A DNA stretch of 64,000 nucleotides from Branchiostoma floridae. Lineage: Eukaryota; Chordata; Leptocardii; Amphioxiformes; Branchiostomatidae. The stretch lies in NCBI RefSeq assembly GCF_000003815.2, contig NC_049996.1:14100893-14164892 (forward strand), given 5' to 3'. The notes below the pieces were generated by a model. The model worked only from the letters and a program-made list of their open reading frames with translations. It did no database searches and was not told where the DNA came from. The position numbers and the translations under genes are program-made. Below are positions 36,463 through 48,600 of this stretch, in pieces. Position 1 is the first letter of the stretch. Every line of letters starts with the position of its first letter.

Positions 36463-36670
36463 ACTGTAAATGCAGAAACTTTCGCGGTGGTTTAATGTTC
36501 GCGATTTTCGCGGTGGCTGCTTCACCGCGAACTTGAAACCACCGCGAACATTTACGCAACGCAACGACTACAATGTAAGGTGCTACCGCGAATTAAAAAC
36601 CACCGCGAAAAATCCTTTTTCCCGCTATCGCGAAATTAAATCCCCACGAACTTAAATGCATTTACAGTAC
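36463..36670. mobile_element. Palindromic MITE, CGCGG family
   Basis: Termini 'cactgtaaatgcagaaactt' and 'taaatgcatttacagtac'. The interior is made of 'cgcggtggtttaatgttcgc' blocks on both strands ('accgcgaacttgaaaccacc'). Further copies: 49617-49830 (complete), 39514-39745, 40185-40350, 60845-60930 and 62330-62405 (partial). Confidence 0.85.
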
Positions 36671-36954
36671 TATCGTTTCCATATGAAAATAAAGGTCATT
36701 AAAAGTCGCGATGACTGGAAAAATGTAACAATTTACAACAGACGTCTCGGCCAAATCCGTTCCGCCGTCACCAGCTGAGAAGTCTGGTTTGCGTTCCTGG
36801 AACATGAATAACACATGTGTACCATGTTTGTCGCTGCTAACACAGTAACCTCTAACATGCCGTGTGTACGGTATTCACCCTGCGGGGCCTACACGGTGTG
36901 TGCCCCATATGTGGCGCCGGGTAGAGCTGACCTTCTCGGTATGCTGGCTCCCTC

Positions 36955-37159
36955 TAGCCTCTACCAGGCTCCACAGGCTGTAGAAAAATAATAAAAATTT
37001 TTCAAATAAGACAGAAAGCACGCCAGAAGAGTTGGTTGACGAGTACAGTTTGCGACCTAACGCACTCCTCGGCCATATAACTTCTCTGTCGTGTTTTCTG
37101 TCTTATTTGGCCAATTTCTACTTATTTTCAACCGTCCTGTGGAGCCTGATAGAGGCTAG
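36955..37159. mobile_element. Palindromic MITE, CTCTACCAGG family
   Basis: Ends 'tagcctctaccaggctccac' and 'ggagcctgatagaggcta'. Inner arms 'aataagacagaaagcacgcc' / 'cgtgttttctgtcttattt' make a ~205-bp hairpin. Confidence 0.85.
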
Positions 37160-38161
37160 CCCCCTTGGCACAGGATGTAACGTTGGAAGTGGACGCCCCA
37201 GGCCGAGGTGATCATGGAAATGTGGTTTCACTCAAACCGCACGCCGGGAAGATTTACGACCGAGCCACTGTCAGGCCGACACATTCGAAGAAACGTGCGG
37301 TTTAAACAAGATGGAGTTGGCCAAGGTCATTTGTCCTTTGACCTTGACATTTCTCGTGTAATCTTAGCCTCCTTACTGTACAGCTTTTTGTAGAGTTTTG
37401 GCGTGAGATGCCTGATGGACAGCTAGAGTAGGGCAGGTCTTAAGCTAGTGAAGATGTGATTTCAGTTCCTTTGCTGGCGGTATTTCTTGGCATTGTGTGT
37501 TTCATATAAACCATGACATTTGGGAAGATGCGTGGCGAAATGAAACCGGACAAATTATTCTTTCCTCATTTTACTTGTTCCTACAGATTGATAAACTTCA
37601 TCTGCGGTAATCTGTCGCATGATCATGCGCAGATATGGAACATGTCCTTCAATCCAACTTTGTCCTATAAACATCTCACGAGAAAAAAAGATACTGCAAG
37701 GATCTAGTTTTTTGCTATCGCTTCTTGTTTGAGCCGTATTCTCTAGCTCTAGGTTTTAAGAATCCATTTGAAATAGAATGAAGTTTCATTGTGTCCGCCA
37801 GGAAAAGAGAGTTCGAAGAGTCAAGTAATGACCTTCCGTGAACTGAGGGGGAGGGGGGGCTGGCCAGGTTGGGAAGACGTTGGCGGGAGTAACACGGTAG
37901 TGGGAGATGTATCACGGGGTGGACATGTTTATTTTTGCAGGGATTCCTGTCGAACATGGCTGTCGGCATGACACCGCACCTTGTGGCCGTCTTGGCGAGG
38001 ATTAACCTTGCGGCTCGCACTTCACCGGCCCGCCACCAAAACTGTTTAGAGAGAAACGCTCGTCTGGAAATCAGACGATACCTGCAAATGTAAACACTGT
38101 CTCATCTTCAACATAGCTGGGGAGCGATCATTTCTACATCATTGGGGGGATGAAGCCATAC

Positions 38162-38270
38162 CCCCCCCTGCGCGCGCACACGTACACACACGCGCGCGCG
38201 CGCACGCACACACACTGACAAACACACACACACTCACTCACTCAGTCACTCACACACACACACACATGAT
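38162..38270. repeat. CA/CG-rich microsatellite
   Basis: Alternating purine-pyrimidine run ('cgcgcgcacacgtacacaca', 'cacacacactcactcact') of about 110 bp. Confidence 0.9.
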
Positions 38271-39513
38271 TTGACGAAAATCGGGTAAGAACATACCTGA
38301 GAGTCAATTCAAAAGAAAAAGAATCAAACCTTATGATTTGATTTCACGACAATCGCTAAACGCATAACAAAAACTTGAAGAGACTAATAAAAGGATATCT
38401 GTGCAATAGAAACACGGCAGCAAGAACATGAAGTTTCCGCATGTATTGAGAAGACTTGTAGGACCAAGTTCTTACAGCCATTCCTAAAACGGTTCCTGGC
38501 ACGTTTCTGCGTTAGCACCACACCCCACATGTTTTAGCACAGGCGATGTTTGGACAATCTCGGTATCGCCGAGGGAGAAGCTGAACTTGAATGTTTGGCT
38601 TTGTTTGTGGGTCCGTGTCACGCTGAATGGCCGAGGTCTGCATTACAAGGAACACAGCCATGCAGCTGTGTTTACTGTTCCGGTGAGCCGGGGTAGGGAA
38701 CAGAACCAGCGAAGACTTGCTTGTAACAGTCTCTACCAGACTCCTGCCTGGTGCAATAGTCATCATGAGGGGACTTTGGACATTAGTTTAGGAATACAAG
38801 TCTAGTAGGCCTAGTAGTGAACTGACCGACCGTCGGATAGCTGGATAGCCTGCAAAAGACTGAAATCCCATGGCAACTGTATATTTGGCCCCCTTTGGCC
38901 AAATTTCTCTATTTTCATCCAGATGATACGCCTGCTTCTAGACTGGTACGATAGATACTTGAGATCGGGCCGGGGTTTGGTAACCAGGCTAGTACATCTA
39001 TACAATTGTATCTGTAATTGCAGAGAGGAGAGAAGAGACTCGGAAGCTATATTACGGCTGGATACCAGGCTATCTTGAACAGACCAGGGTTCTTGTTCGT
39101 ATCCACGACTGAAGTCATTCATGATTCACAGGGAGTTATCAAGTACAGGTACCCGACTTTGACCTAACGTTTAGCAGTATCTGATATAGACCAGAAAGTG
39201 ACTGACTTCATTTCACCTTTTTATCTTTTATGGACGAAAATGTGACACTCTGGATTGTTTCTAAAGTTTGACAGGCGCATTCATTTACTCAAAGGCGGGT
39301 CATTGTCACCTAGGCTAGTCTCTACTAGACTGACTAGGGAGAATAATTTGCCAGGAGAGTGTTGATACCGGTGGAGTTGGTCGGTCGCGCAGCCAGAGGA
39401 GGAACATAAAGAGTCGAGTGGTCAATTTCCATATTTTTTTGCCGAATTCTACTACCCCGGCACCCCCATGGGAAGTCCTGGTGGAGGCTTGTTGTCCCCC
39501 CCCCCCCCCCTTT

Positions 39514-39745
39514 TCCCGGTGGTTTTAGGTTCGCGGTAGCACCATGCACTGTAGTCTCTATTGAATTGCCATGGAAAAATGTTTGCGGTGGTTTTTAGTT
39601 CGCGGTAGCAACATGCACTATAGTCTCTAATTGCCATGAAAAAATGCTCTCGGTGGTTTTTGATGGCTCTTTGATTCGCGGTGAAGCGGCCGCCACAAAA
39701 AAACGCGTACATTAAACCACCGCGAAAGTTTCTGCATTTACAGTA
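39514..39745. mobile_element. CGCGG-family MITE, left end eroded
   Basis: Blocks 'cggtggttttaggttcgcgg' repeated with 'agcaccatgcactgtagtct', ending 'gtttctgcatttacagta', as in the complete copy at 49617. An adjoining C-homopolymer runs at about 39497-39510. Confidence 0.6.
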
Positions 39746-40607
39746 GTTCATTTTGTGAAGTGCAGTCGTACCCGAACGTGACAACCAATCTGTCAACGTC
39801 ACATCCCGGTAAATCTCGCGAGGTTTGATCCAACCCAGATGACCGAGACGTTGGAGCCCCACGTGCACTACACTTGGCCTGCCTTCAACAATTAGGTCAG
39901 GTCTCCCTGACTTCTTGTGTCTTGATCATACCATAGCCTTCTTTAGTAATAGATAGAAGCATTCGTCTACCTCCTCAGTGCATCTTAAAAATCACCATTC
40001 TTCAACTTGAACTCTGGCACTAACTTAGTATACATAATAGATAGCCTTCGCAAGGCCTTCCGAAGGGGGTACGGATTCTGCAAAAAGAAGAAGGGAGGGG
40101 AGAGTCCACGCTAAATGAAACCCGCTGGTGGTCAAACTCATAGTTAGTAAAGGTAGAGACTAGATCAAAATACTGCAAAAAAGAGGAAATGTTCGCAGTG
40201 GATTTAATTCCGCGGTAGTAAAAAATGCGGTGTTCGCGGTGGATTTAAGTTCGCGGCTGAAACTGACATTCGGGTACTGTTGAGGGGGGAAACGGCGAAG
40301 AGGTCACCCCCAAAACTCGAACATAAACCCACACCGAACATTTCCCCTCTTATAGATCTAGCAATAGGAGGGTCAATCTGTCAACATCTGATTACAAATT
40401 GCAATTTACACGCGATTAACTAGGCACACATTGTACAAATGGGCAATCCTGTCGCCCGAGGTTTCTCAAAGAAGTGAAGAAAATCGCAATGTCTACTCAA
40501 TGATGATAATACTTATGTGCACAATGCAGATCTTGACTCAAGTGAAAGAAAAAGCGAACGTAAGTGCGATACACGGCGCAGAACAAGTGAAAGGACGCGG
40601 TCTCCAG

Positions 40608-41404
40608 AGGGAAGAACTTGTCTAACAACAACAGCGACTTATTGGATCTTAGGACTAGTCGCCTACGCCGCAGGCCTGCTGACCACTTACAGGACCCGCA
40701 CACTGAATACCACCCCAGTTACATGTCCACCCAATCCTCTACGCTGGGAAGAACAACGTTTTGTACTGATATACATGTTCCCGCGGTCCCGTCGCAGGAG
40801 TCTGAGGGATTATCCAGCCCAAACGAGTGAGTTATTCAAACCTAATGAGACTAATTGCAAAGATCTGCTTCGTTGATGGCTTTCATCTGTCAAAAGAAAG
40901 GAAAATTTCATTTTATGAAATGTGTCTTAAACGTTCTAGAAACCTCGATGCACTGCTTTCAAGGTCTAAATTACATAAACGACTTTCAACCATACAGCAA
41001 ACTAGTTGCAATACGTGTACTATGATAACTATCTAAAAGTTTTGTAGGAAGTATGGTTTTGTTTGACTTTGTTTGAACCTTGTTTATCAAGCCGAAACCT
41101 CAAATCGGCCTGCAGGGCACTTTTCAATGAGGTCATGGGGGAAGAGGGAAGGGCCAGACAAAATATGTAACAAAGACACAGATCACATCATTGAAGTTCT
41201 AGTCTAATTATAGATCCATAACATATATCACTACAAATATATATATCTACATCTATGTTTCATATCCTGTATTTGGTTTGACATACAATCTGCGTTTTTC
41301 CCCACACAGATGTTTTTGTGAGACACAACAGTTCCTGACCCGTGGTGACCCTAACGTCAGGAACGATTTGAGAAAGAAGACCAACGCGTCCCCCGGAGAC
41401 ACAG
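40608..41404 (+). CDS. Two candidate exons of an unrecognised protein
   Basis: Exon A (about 40608-40826) is open in one frame and polar, with sequence such as SNNNSDLLDLRTSRLRRRPA and EYHPSYMSTQSST, and ends at a strong donor, GTGAGTT. Exon B (41310-41404) follows a good pyrimidine tract and CACAG acceptor, reads CFCETQQFLTRGDPNVRNDL..., and ends CACAG|GTAGTA. Exon B is open in only one frame, and that is the frame exon A delivers (phase 2); exon B ends in phase 1. Upstream of exon A another frame looks equally coding (NDDNTYVHNADLDSSERKSE, about 40496-40558), so either a further exon or a frameshift is involved. No family recognised. Chance splice signals cannot be excluded. Confidence 0.3.
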
Positions 41405-43029
41405 GTAGTATTCCCCCGTCTTATCACTGATGCACCCTGGGGGCGATCCACCACACGTGGCGGGCTTATGCGGGGCGCCAGGTGTGGTAGTTAGGGACGG
41501 TTCATAAACTGTTCTGACGGGGTGGGGTTGTGTAAGACAAACTACAACACGGATAGATACTCCAAGCAGACGTGTCAGCTGGATGACAGTCAGTCTTTGC
41601 AGTCTATCCAGCTATCCCGCCGGCTGTAATTTCACTCCTAGGCTAACTAGACTTTTATTCTTAACTTAGCCTTTTGCTATTCGTCAAGGTGAATATATAT
41701 ATATCATATATGGTTACCAGGTAGAGAATAAGATACTGCTAAGGTGTAGCTGGTATATAATCTTGTTTTCACCATTTTCACGAAAAGTGGTATATGATGA
41801 AGACCAGAAACAGTTTCCAACCATTCAAGAACCCATTCAACCATTCTTTGGCTGAGTCTTCCTATTTTCGTCTTTCTCACTTTGCAAAACATGTATCCAT
41901 ATTATGGTTTGCGTAAACAGCCAGTCAATATCCGCCCTTCACTCACCCAACTTCATACAAAATACTCTCATTCATCTAACAACCATTAATCTAACGATAC
42001 TTTCATTATAACAGCAAGTAGGTTTCATGATTTTGTCTAGACGTCTATATATATAGCTACTTAGTTAACAACAGTCCGATAGGGGGCGTGGCAGTAAAAC
42101 TTACAACTTACACTTAGGTCGCAAACTATAATCCTCGGACATCATCTAACTCCTCTGGCGTGTTTTCTGTGTAGCCTGCCAGAGGCTAACCCCACCCCGT
42201 TCTCCGGTCCAAGACCCGGTGCCAACAAGGTGGAAGCGATTACCCCAAGTGCCAGGATGATATAAGGTTGCGTGCCGCGCCGTTGTTAGTCTTCGCCCGG
42301 CGTTCCGAGCCGAGGCAGCGTCCCGTGGCGTTTTGGGGCCAGGGTAAACGTTTGTCTTAGGTTCTGTTTCTTCCCAAACTAACCCCAGACAACCTCATTG
42401 TTGTGAATTCTTCCTCCTGAAATAGTGAGGTTCGACAGGTATCGGTTCAAGAAAAAAACGCAACATTACGGCTTATCTCTGAGCCCACAAGGCTTTCGGA
42501 GATTTAGACGAAATTTACGCCCTGATAGTGATACGTTCTCTTAAACGGTGGGTTTGATACTATATATTACGCCACGCTAACGAATAGGCCAATGGTCTCA
42601 CTTTGGCAAGCTATAACCCGTCTTGGCCGGCTTTGATAGTACATTACGCCACCGTAGGATCTGCTTGGAGATTAACGTTCTCTACGATCTGAAGATATAT
42701 CATTGAAAACTGTAACAATGTTGAGGTTTGTTCACATATATATTTGTAGCAGCCTTATGAAAGTCGCTGTACTTTTATTGTGTTAAGAGAGATATTTATA
42801 AACCATTTTTATAGTTCGGAGCGCATACTATCTTGTCCAGTACCAGACAGTACATCATGAATCAATGAAGCGCGTGAAACATATCATGTCATCGCAGATA
42901 TCACAGGCAGATGTTCTAATGAGAAACAGGTTAGTAAGATAAAAGTAAAATTTATAGTGACTCCGCCTTCCAAGAACTTAGTAGACGATCATTTGCTCCC
43001 TAGGGTTTCCAGAAAATTAAGGCAAATAG

Positions 43030-43172
43030 TAGCCTGGATACCAGACTCCGGCCCTATCTCAATAATTTCTATCAGGGTCTAACTAACAGTAGAACTGCTG
43101 TATAATTTCCTTGGGGGCATGTTGGCCCTAGAGATAGGATATAGGCCCTGGAAACAGTCTGGAATCCAGGCT
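43030..43172. mobile_element. MITE, TAGCCTGGATACC family
   Basis: 'tagcctggataccagactc' and 'cagtctggaatccaggct' are inverted ends. The inner blocks 'ggccctatctcaataat' and 'ccctagagataggatatagg' also pair. 143 bp. Confidence 0.75.
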
Positions 43173-43564
43173 GGTTTGATAGAGTTACACAAAGGCTATT
43201 TGGCCAATTTCATGTTATTTTTCCAGCTCCCCAACAGGTCTGTTATAGAGACTAGCTAGTCGCTATACCCGCCAAATTGATGCAGACTTTATGGTAGCTG
43301 GAAGTCCGCCAAGTATGCCAGGACATACCAACAGCCTGACCGGCAATTACAAATATAAAGCCAGAAGGGCTAAACTTTCGCGAAAATGCAAAATGTTTTC
43401 CTCATACATGGCATTATGCTAGCCATGTAGTATTGTGTGTGAGTAAAAATGTACCCTACACCTACTTGTATTTTTACCAGGTGATTGACATAATCATGAT
43501 TTATCTTGATGACTATACCATATATTGTGTTATTGTGTGTGAGTAAAAAAAAGGTTCATATAAT

Positions 43565-43592
43565 AGCTATAATAATAATAATAATAATAATA
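43565..43592. repeat. AAT microsatellite
   Basis: Run of about eight AAT triplets. Confidence 0.9.
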
Positions 43593-43861
43593 GATATGAT
43601 TTACTTTTGACAAAGATTTAATAGATATGATGTCTAACCTAAACTCTGATTAGTTGCAGGTGCAAGAAAAAGAATGATAAAGAACATAGCGAAAACATGT
43701 TTTGCCTACGGGTAAAACATAACTACAGAAGTAATTCCGTCATGAGAACAATGGTTATCTGGTAACGCAGCGCGGCTGTGTAGCCGGATGCCGGTGTGAG
43801 GCGACCTTTGTTGTGGTACGAACCATCTGTGCCGCTCGGCTGTAATCAAGATCCCGCCGAA

Positions 43862-44235
43862 CAATGGCTTCTCGTGTAACCTGGAATCCAGCCTCCTTGT
43901 GGCACGGCCTACCGTAGTTAGTGCAGGCTCTCTACGGGGCCTGTAAAGGTCTGTAAAGCTCTCAGCCGTCGGGGTAATCATTCACACCCGGTAGGATTTT
44001 CACGCGGTTAGACCTTGCCCAGTGCAAGGAGGTTAAATTGATTTTTTAACCTCCTTGCCCAGTGGAAGTTGATTGTGGTCGGCTAATTATCTATATCCTA
44101 TCGCGTGAAAATCCTACCGGGTGTGGACGATCCCCGGCGGGAGAGAGTTGCATAAGGTCCGTACAAAGCCTGCACTAACTACGGTAGGCCGAGCCACAAG
44201 GAGACTGGGTTCCAGGTTATGGCTTCGCGTGCGAC
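43862..44235. repeat. Inverted repeat with ~140-bp arms
   Basis: Left arm (43862-44006) includes 'ctccttgtggcacggcctac', 'cgtagttagtgcaggct' and 'cacccggtaggattttcacg'. The right arm (44102-44235) contains their complements in reverse order. The centre carries a smaller hairpin, 'aaggaggttaaa' / 'tttaacctcctt' (about 44025-44058). No coding frame. Probably a foldback or MITE-like element, with outer ends uncertain. Confidence 0.75.
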
Positions 44236-44507
44236 AGAAAGGAAACACGTCGGTACCCAGCCACAGCGGAGACTTCTCCAAGTCATTCAGGGTAATTGCT
44301 CGTGGGAAGAGGAATTTGTCCAGACATGCCGGCCGATCTGAGGATAAATCCCGGTGGGTTTTTTTACAGCACGTGAACACGACGGTGATGTAACTGCCAG
44401 GGATCGTTGTTGCCATGGCAACGGACGACTTTTTCTTCAGTGAGTAACGTGTGATATTTTATTCATATAGTAAGGTTCTTTTAGCACAACCAGAAAATAA
44501 CTTACTT

Positions 44508-44543
44508 CCGACGTTTCGGTGTCTGTCAGACACCATCATCAGG
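44508..44543 (-). ncRNA. Hammerhead-ribozyme-like motif
   Basis: On the minus strand the conserved box CTGATGA is followed by a 6-bp stem GGTGTC/GACACC with loop TGACA, then GAAAC and GTC. This is the order of the hammerhead catalytic core (CUGAUGA, stem II, GAAA, stem III, cleavage-site GUC). One base after CTGATGA is unpaired and stem III would be extremely short, as in the minimal hammerheads known from Penelope-like retroelements. No reverse transcriptase lies next to it, so it would be a solo fragment of such an element. Assignment is by motif only. Confidence 0.5.
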
Positions 44544-45217
44544 GTGGAATGACGGGAACTACTTTTTGCTGCTACTTATAGCCGATGTAGGTGGCGTTGC
44601 AGCAGCAAGAATGCCATCCCAGACGTGGCTCAGCTTGTATCCACCCTCGTCTCTGTTCATGACTGGCACTGATTTTATTATTTATATGGCAACATCGATG
44701 ATGCACCGATACTGATCGATATTCTTGTTCTCGAGGGTGACTGTGTTACATGCTGGACATGTTGTGCTGTATAGATTTACAATGTCCCCTCGTGTCATAT
44801 CTTTATATATAATACCTTGTGATGCATATGTGATATGTTTGGAAAATGTAAATCTATTATGGCACATGTTTTGGCACTGTGTTATTTGATGAGCCTGGAA
44901 GTGTCCATGATGATAGAGGGACTGTGACAATGTTATTTGACGCGGACTTAATTGTTATAACTTCACTATTGTTTGAGCTGTTTGCCACTGCTTGCCTGTA
45001 TACAAAGCTTAAGAGTTTGACAAGTCTTTGGCAGTCCTCGAAACAAATGCCTTCCATGGACAGACTTGACTAAGTATGACATGTCTAAGAGTCTGCTGCA
45101 AACGAACCTATTACTGGAGTTATTGGGTGTATGCACAAAAGCCACGACTCAAAAGCGCCGCTTAGCGAAATATATTATCATTGCAGTTAATGTCTACGTA
45201 TACAAAAATTACAGACT

Positions 45218-45311
45218 CGCCAAAAATAGTTACTCAAGCAACTGGATATGGATTTGAAACGGTCAGACGTTTCAAAACCATATCCAGTTGCTTGAGTAAC
45301 TATTTTTGGCG
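45218..45311. mobile_element. Near-perfect 94-bp palindrome
   Basis: 'cgccaaaaatagttactcaa' and 'ttgagtaactatttttggcg' are the ends; the arms continue through 'gcaactggatatgg' / 'ccatatccagttgc' to a central 'tgaaacggtcagacgtttca'. Related half-elements lie at about 35736-35790 and in Mkx intron 2 (32516). Non-autonomous mobile element or foldback. Confidence 0.85.
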
Positions 45312-45634
45312 TATCTTATTACCTGGATGTCTAACTTACATCGACGTAAAAATTACAGACTGTTGTTGTTTTAAGTCTTCGTCATATTTCTAAAGGTGAA
45401 TGAGTCAAAGATAGTTTTGTGAAGAAAAAAAGACTTCTTAAAGTTGAAGGATTTGCAAAAAACTAAATTTGTAGTATAACAAACAATAATAAAATTATCA
45501 CAGGTTTGCATGGCTTGGATGTCTGGTGCTTGTCTATTGGCCTGTTTTTCATCCAATGATAGACTTAATTACCACAAAATGAACAGGTGGCACCTGTGCG
45601 TGATGATACACGCCGTTCAAGATGGCGAGTGAGC

Positions 45635-48600
45635 ATGGAAGTTGAAAATCCAGCGGTTATAATCTGCCCGGGAAGACGCACCACGTCCGTTTCGGGTGGT
45701 AAGTCGTATCTAACATTGTTTCAGATACTATCGGGACTATTGTGAATGCATCGTTCGGAAATGCAATAGAGAAAAAACACAGATTTTTTGCAAATTTCGA
45801 AAGTAAATTGTTCCCGAGTTCAGTGCTGCACCTAATGAACTATCCGCTAGAGGCGCTGCTGTGTGGTCCACAAATGTGTGATCACACTGGCATTCAAAAC
45901 TGTTTTTGTAAACCATCGGTCAATACTATAGTTACTTTTCGATCGACAGATTGCTTGCGATTGAACTCCGTTTTGACACTACTCTCCAGCCGCCGCCGGC
46001 TCAAAGAAAATTACACACTAAGTCTGACTTGGGAAGAACTGCAGCGCTAGCAATGAGCAAGAGCTCTCGATATCAATATAATAATAATCACCAGGTGTAT
46101 TTTGCCAGCCAGTAGGTACCCATTATGAGTAATGAGGCTGATTAACGTGGTCGAGGCACCTCCTCGAGCACGGGACCCCCGTTTTACGTCCCTCCCGGAA
46201 GACGATTTCGTGGAAAGCTTCGTGAGGCTACAGCAATCCGGACTCGTTTGTCTATGCAACCACGGTATCCCCATTGTAAATGTAATACACGCAAAATTCC
46301 ACTAAATTGCATCAAGCCCTCTTTTAGGCCCAAAACATTGATTACAGAGTTGTCTACTGTGATTTAGATCGACAGTCGGTTATACTGTGCTGCACCGTCT
46401 CATTTGGATAATCAGGACATAGTGATGATGATGACACTGAGCCAGTACTCGCGGATCAGTCGGAAAAGGTCAAAGGTTCATAGCGTACTATACCTGATGA
46501 CCCACACAGTCCTGACCAGCACAATATACCCGACTGTCGATCAAGCACGCAATGGGCGTTCTAGCGATAAAAGAATTGCTTTCTTAGACATAAAGGATAG
46601 CATTATAGACATGATGTGGTGGCCGGCGGCAACGTTGTTAGCTTAACTTTAGGGCACATAACTAGCTCCCACCACGGCCTACTACGTTGGTATGGCAAAA
46701 ATGGGAAGATTATAAATTGGCCCGGAGAATCAGTTGGGAAGGTAAACATTCGAAATGCCTTTATTTGCAAATTATATAATGCAAATTATTCTACTCATAG
46801 CCAGCGTAGTTAGTCTGGAACAGACTACACGATACACCGCATGAAATTTAAACAGGCTTACTATGACAATGAGGCCTACTTGCAGTACTTCAGTGGAGTG
46901 TCTGTTTTGAATCAAGCGACCTTGCGAATATGCGCACGCATGTAACTTTGCCAGAGCTTTAGGTTTCGAATTTCTCGTAATCTACTGCGGTCAAAAGAAC
47001 TTCTTCAATGGGTTAATGTTATCTTTGCATCACCATCATGATTAGTATTCTCACAGGTAAATAAGATACACAGGTAACGGGTGCGCGGCTTACCTTGAGT
47101 TTATGTATTTTTGACATGAACCGCATAGGGGCACTTTTAGACCGTGTGCCCAACAGGTTGCTACTGCACTTTGTATTTCGGTCGCTAGATGTCACTAATG
47201 TATGCAAGCTACCTGAAACTACGAGAGACTTGGTCTTGTCTATTTGTTCTCAGTTTTGATGGAATTGTGAGTGTTTTGCTGTAAAAAGGAGCATTCCGCG
47301 ACCAGTGATTAGCCATAGGGACACGATAGCGCCGAATTTGATGAAGGTGACATCCAAGGGGTCACACAAGAGGAGAAACAGGTGGAAGGAGGTGCGAAAA
47401 TAGAGAATGATAGTCACGAATATACTATTAAAGACAGTAAATGTTTAGTTGCGGCTCCTTTTAACACAGATTAGATTGTTCGGATAAAATTGATGGCCCT
47501 CATAAAGAACGACCTTTCATGTAGATTGCCAAGAACAGTCGAAACGGAACTCGATTGGCTCATGTACTCTCCAACGAGTCCAAGCAGAAGTCGATGTGGA
47601 AAATTATGGCCTTTTTCATTAATGTATGTCCCGTTTTCTGGCCGCACACTACTTGGTCGACGTCGCATTTTATATCCACAGATGGTTAATGTAGAAGAAG
47701 GTCATACCGGTAATAAAATGACAAGGAGGATTGATAAAATATCCTCGAGAATGGTTAAAGATTAACAGCATATCCATCATGGTATGAACGCAGATTTTAT
47801 GCAGTGTAACTTAATTTTGTAAAAAAAAAAACTGCATAGTAGTGCTTTTTAACGTGCTGTTACCGCAGTTTTTCTTTCTATCGCTAGATGTCCCTGGAAC
47901 TTTTGACCTCTGACCTGACCTGATGACCTGAGATTCTTGATTTTGTTGACATGTCACTTTCCTGTCAGTTCAATCGAATTCTATGTGTTTTGAGGGTTTC
48001 AAAAAGATATTCCGGACCCAACAGCTAAGACAAGGACACCCTAGCGCTGAATTTGAGGACGATAGCATTGAAGAGGTGATAGAATCGGAAGGAAAGGAGA
48101 CAGACGATGGTAAGTTCGGCTGGGGAGGGGGGCGTTAACACTAACAGTTGTTTTTGCTTCAAAACACTGACTGGTCCAGGGTGATGGTATTCGTCAAACA
48201 GCGCTCGACGAATGTTCAGTAAATAGACAGACTGTCTACGATTCGTCATAGGATCAGAAGAGTGTAAAAGAGGTGATATGTCTTGGTATTGAACTGGTCA
48301 TAACTTGTGCACTTCTGTATGGAATGACGACCAGCTGTTGAGCAGTAATAAATAATAAATTTTGCCCGAATCCCAAACAGAGATATCAAACTTGCACAGA
48401 ATCTAGAACATGTTTTGAAATCACAGATCAAGCTTTTGAAAACTGGCTAGATCAGTTTGGGCGGCAGCCTTTGATAGCACATGTGAATGACATGACATCC
48501 TAAACAGTAGTATGAACCCCCTGTGCACACAAATTCATCAAACACCTAAAAAGTGACAAGATAAATGGACTGAATGACAGCTCCACCCGTTCCCATAGCC

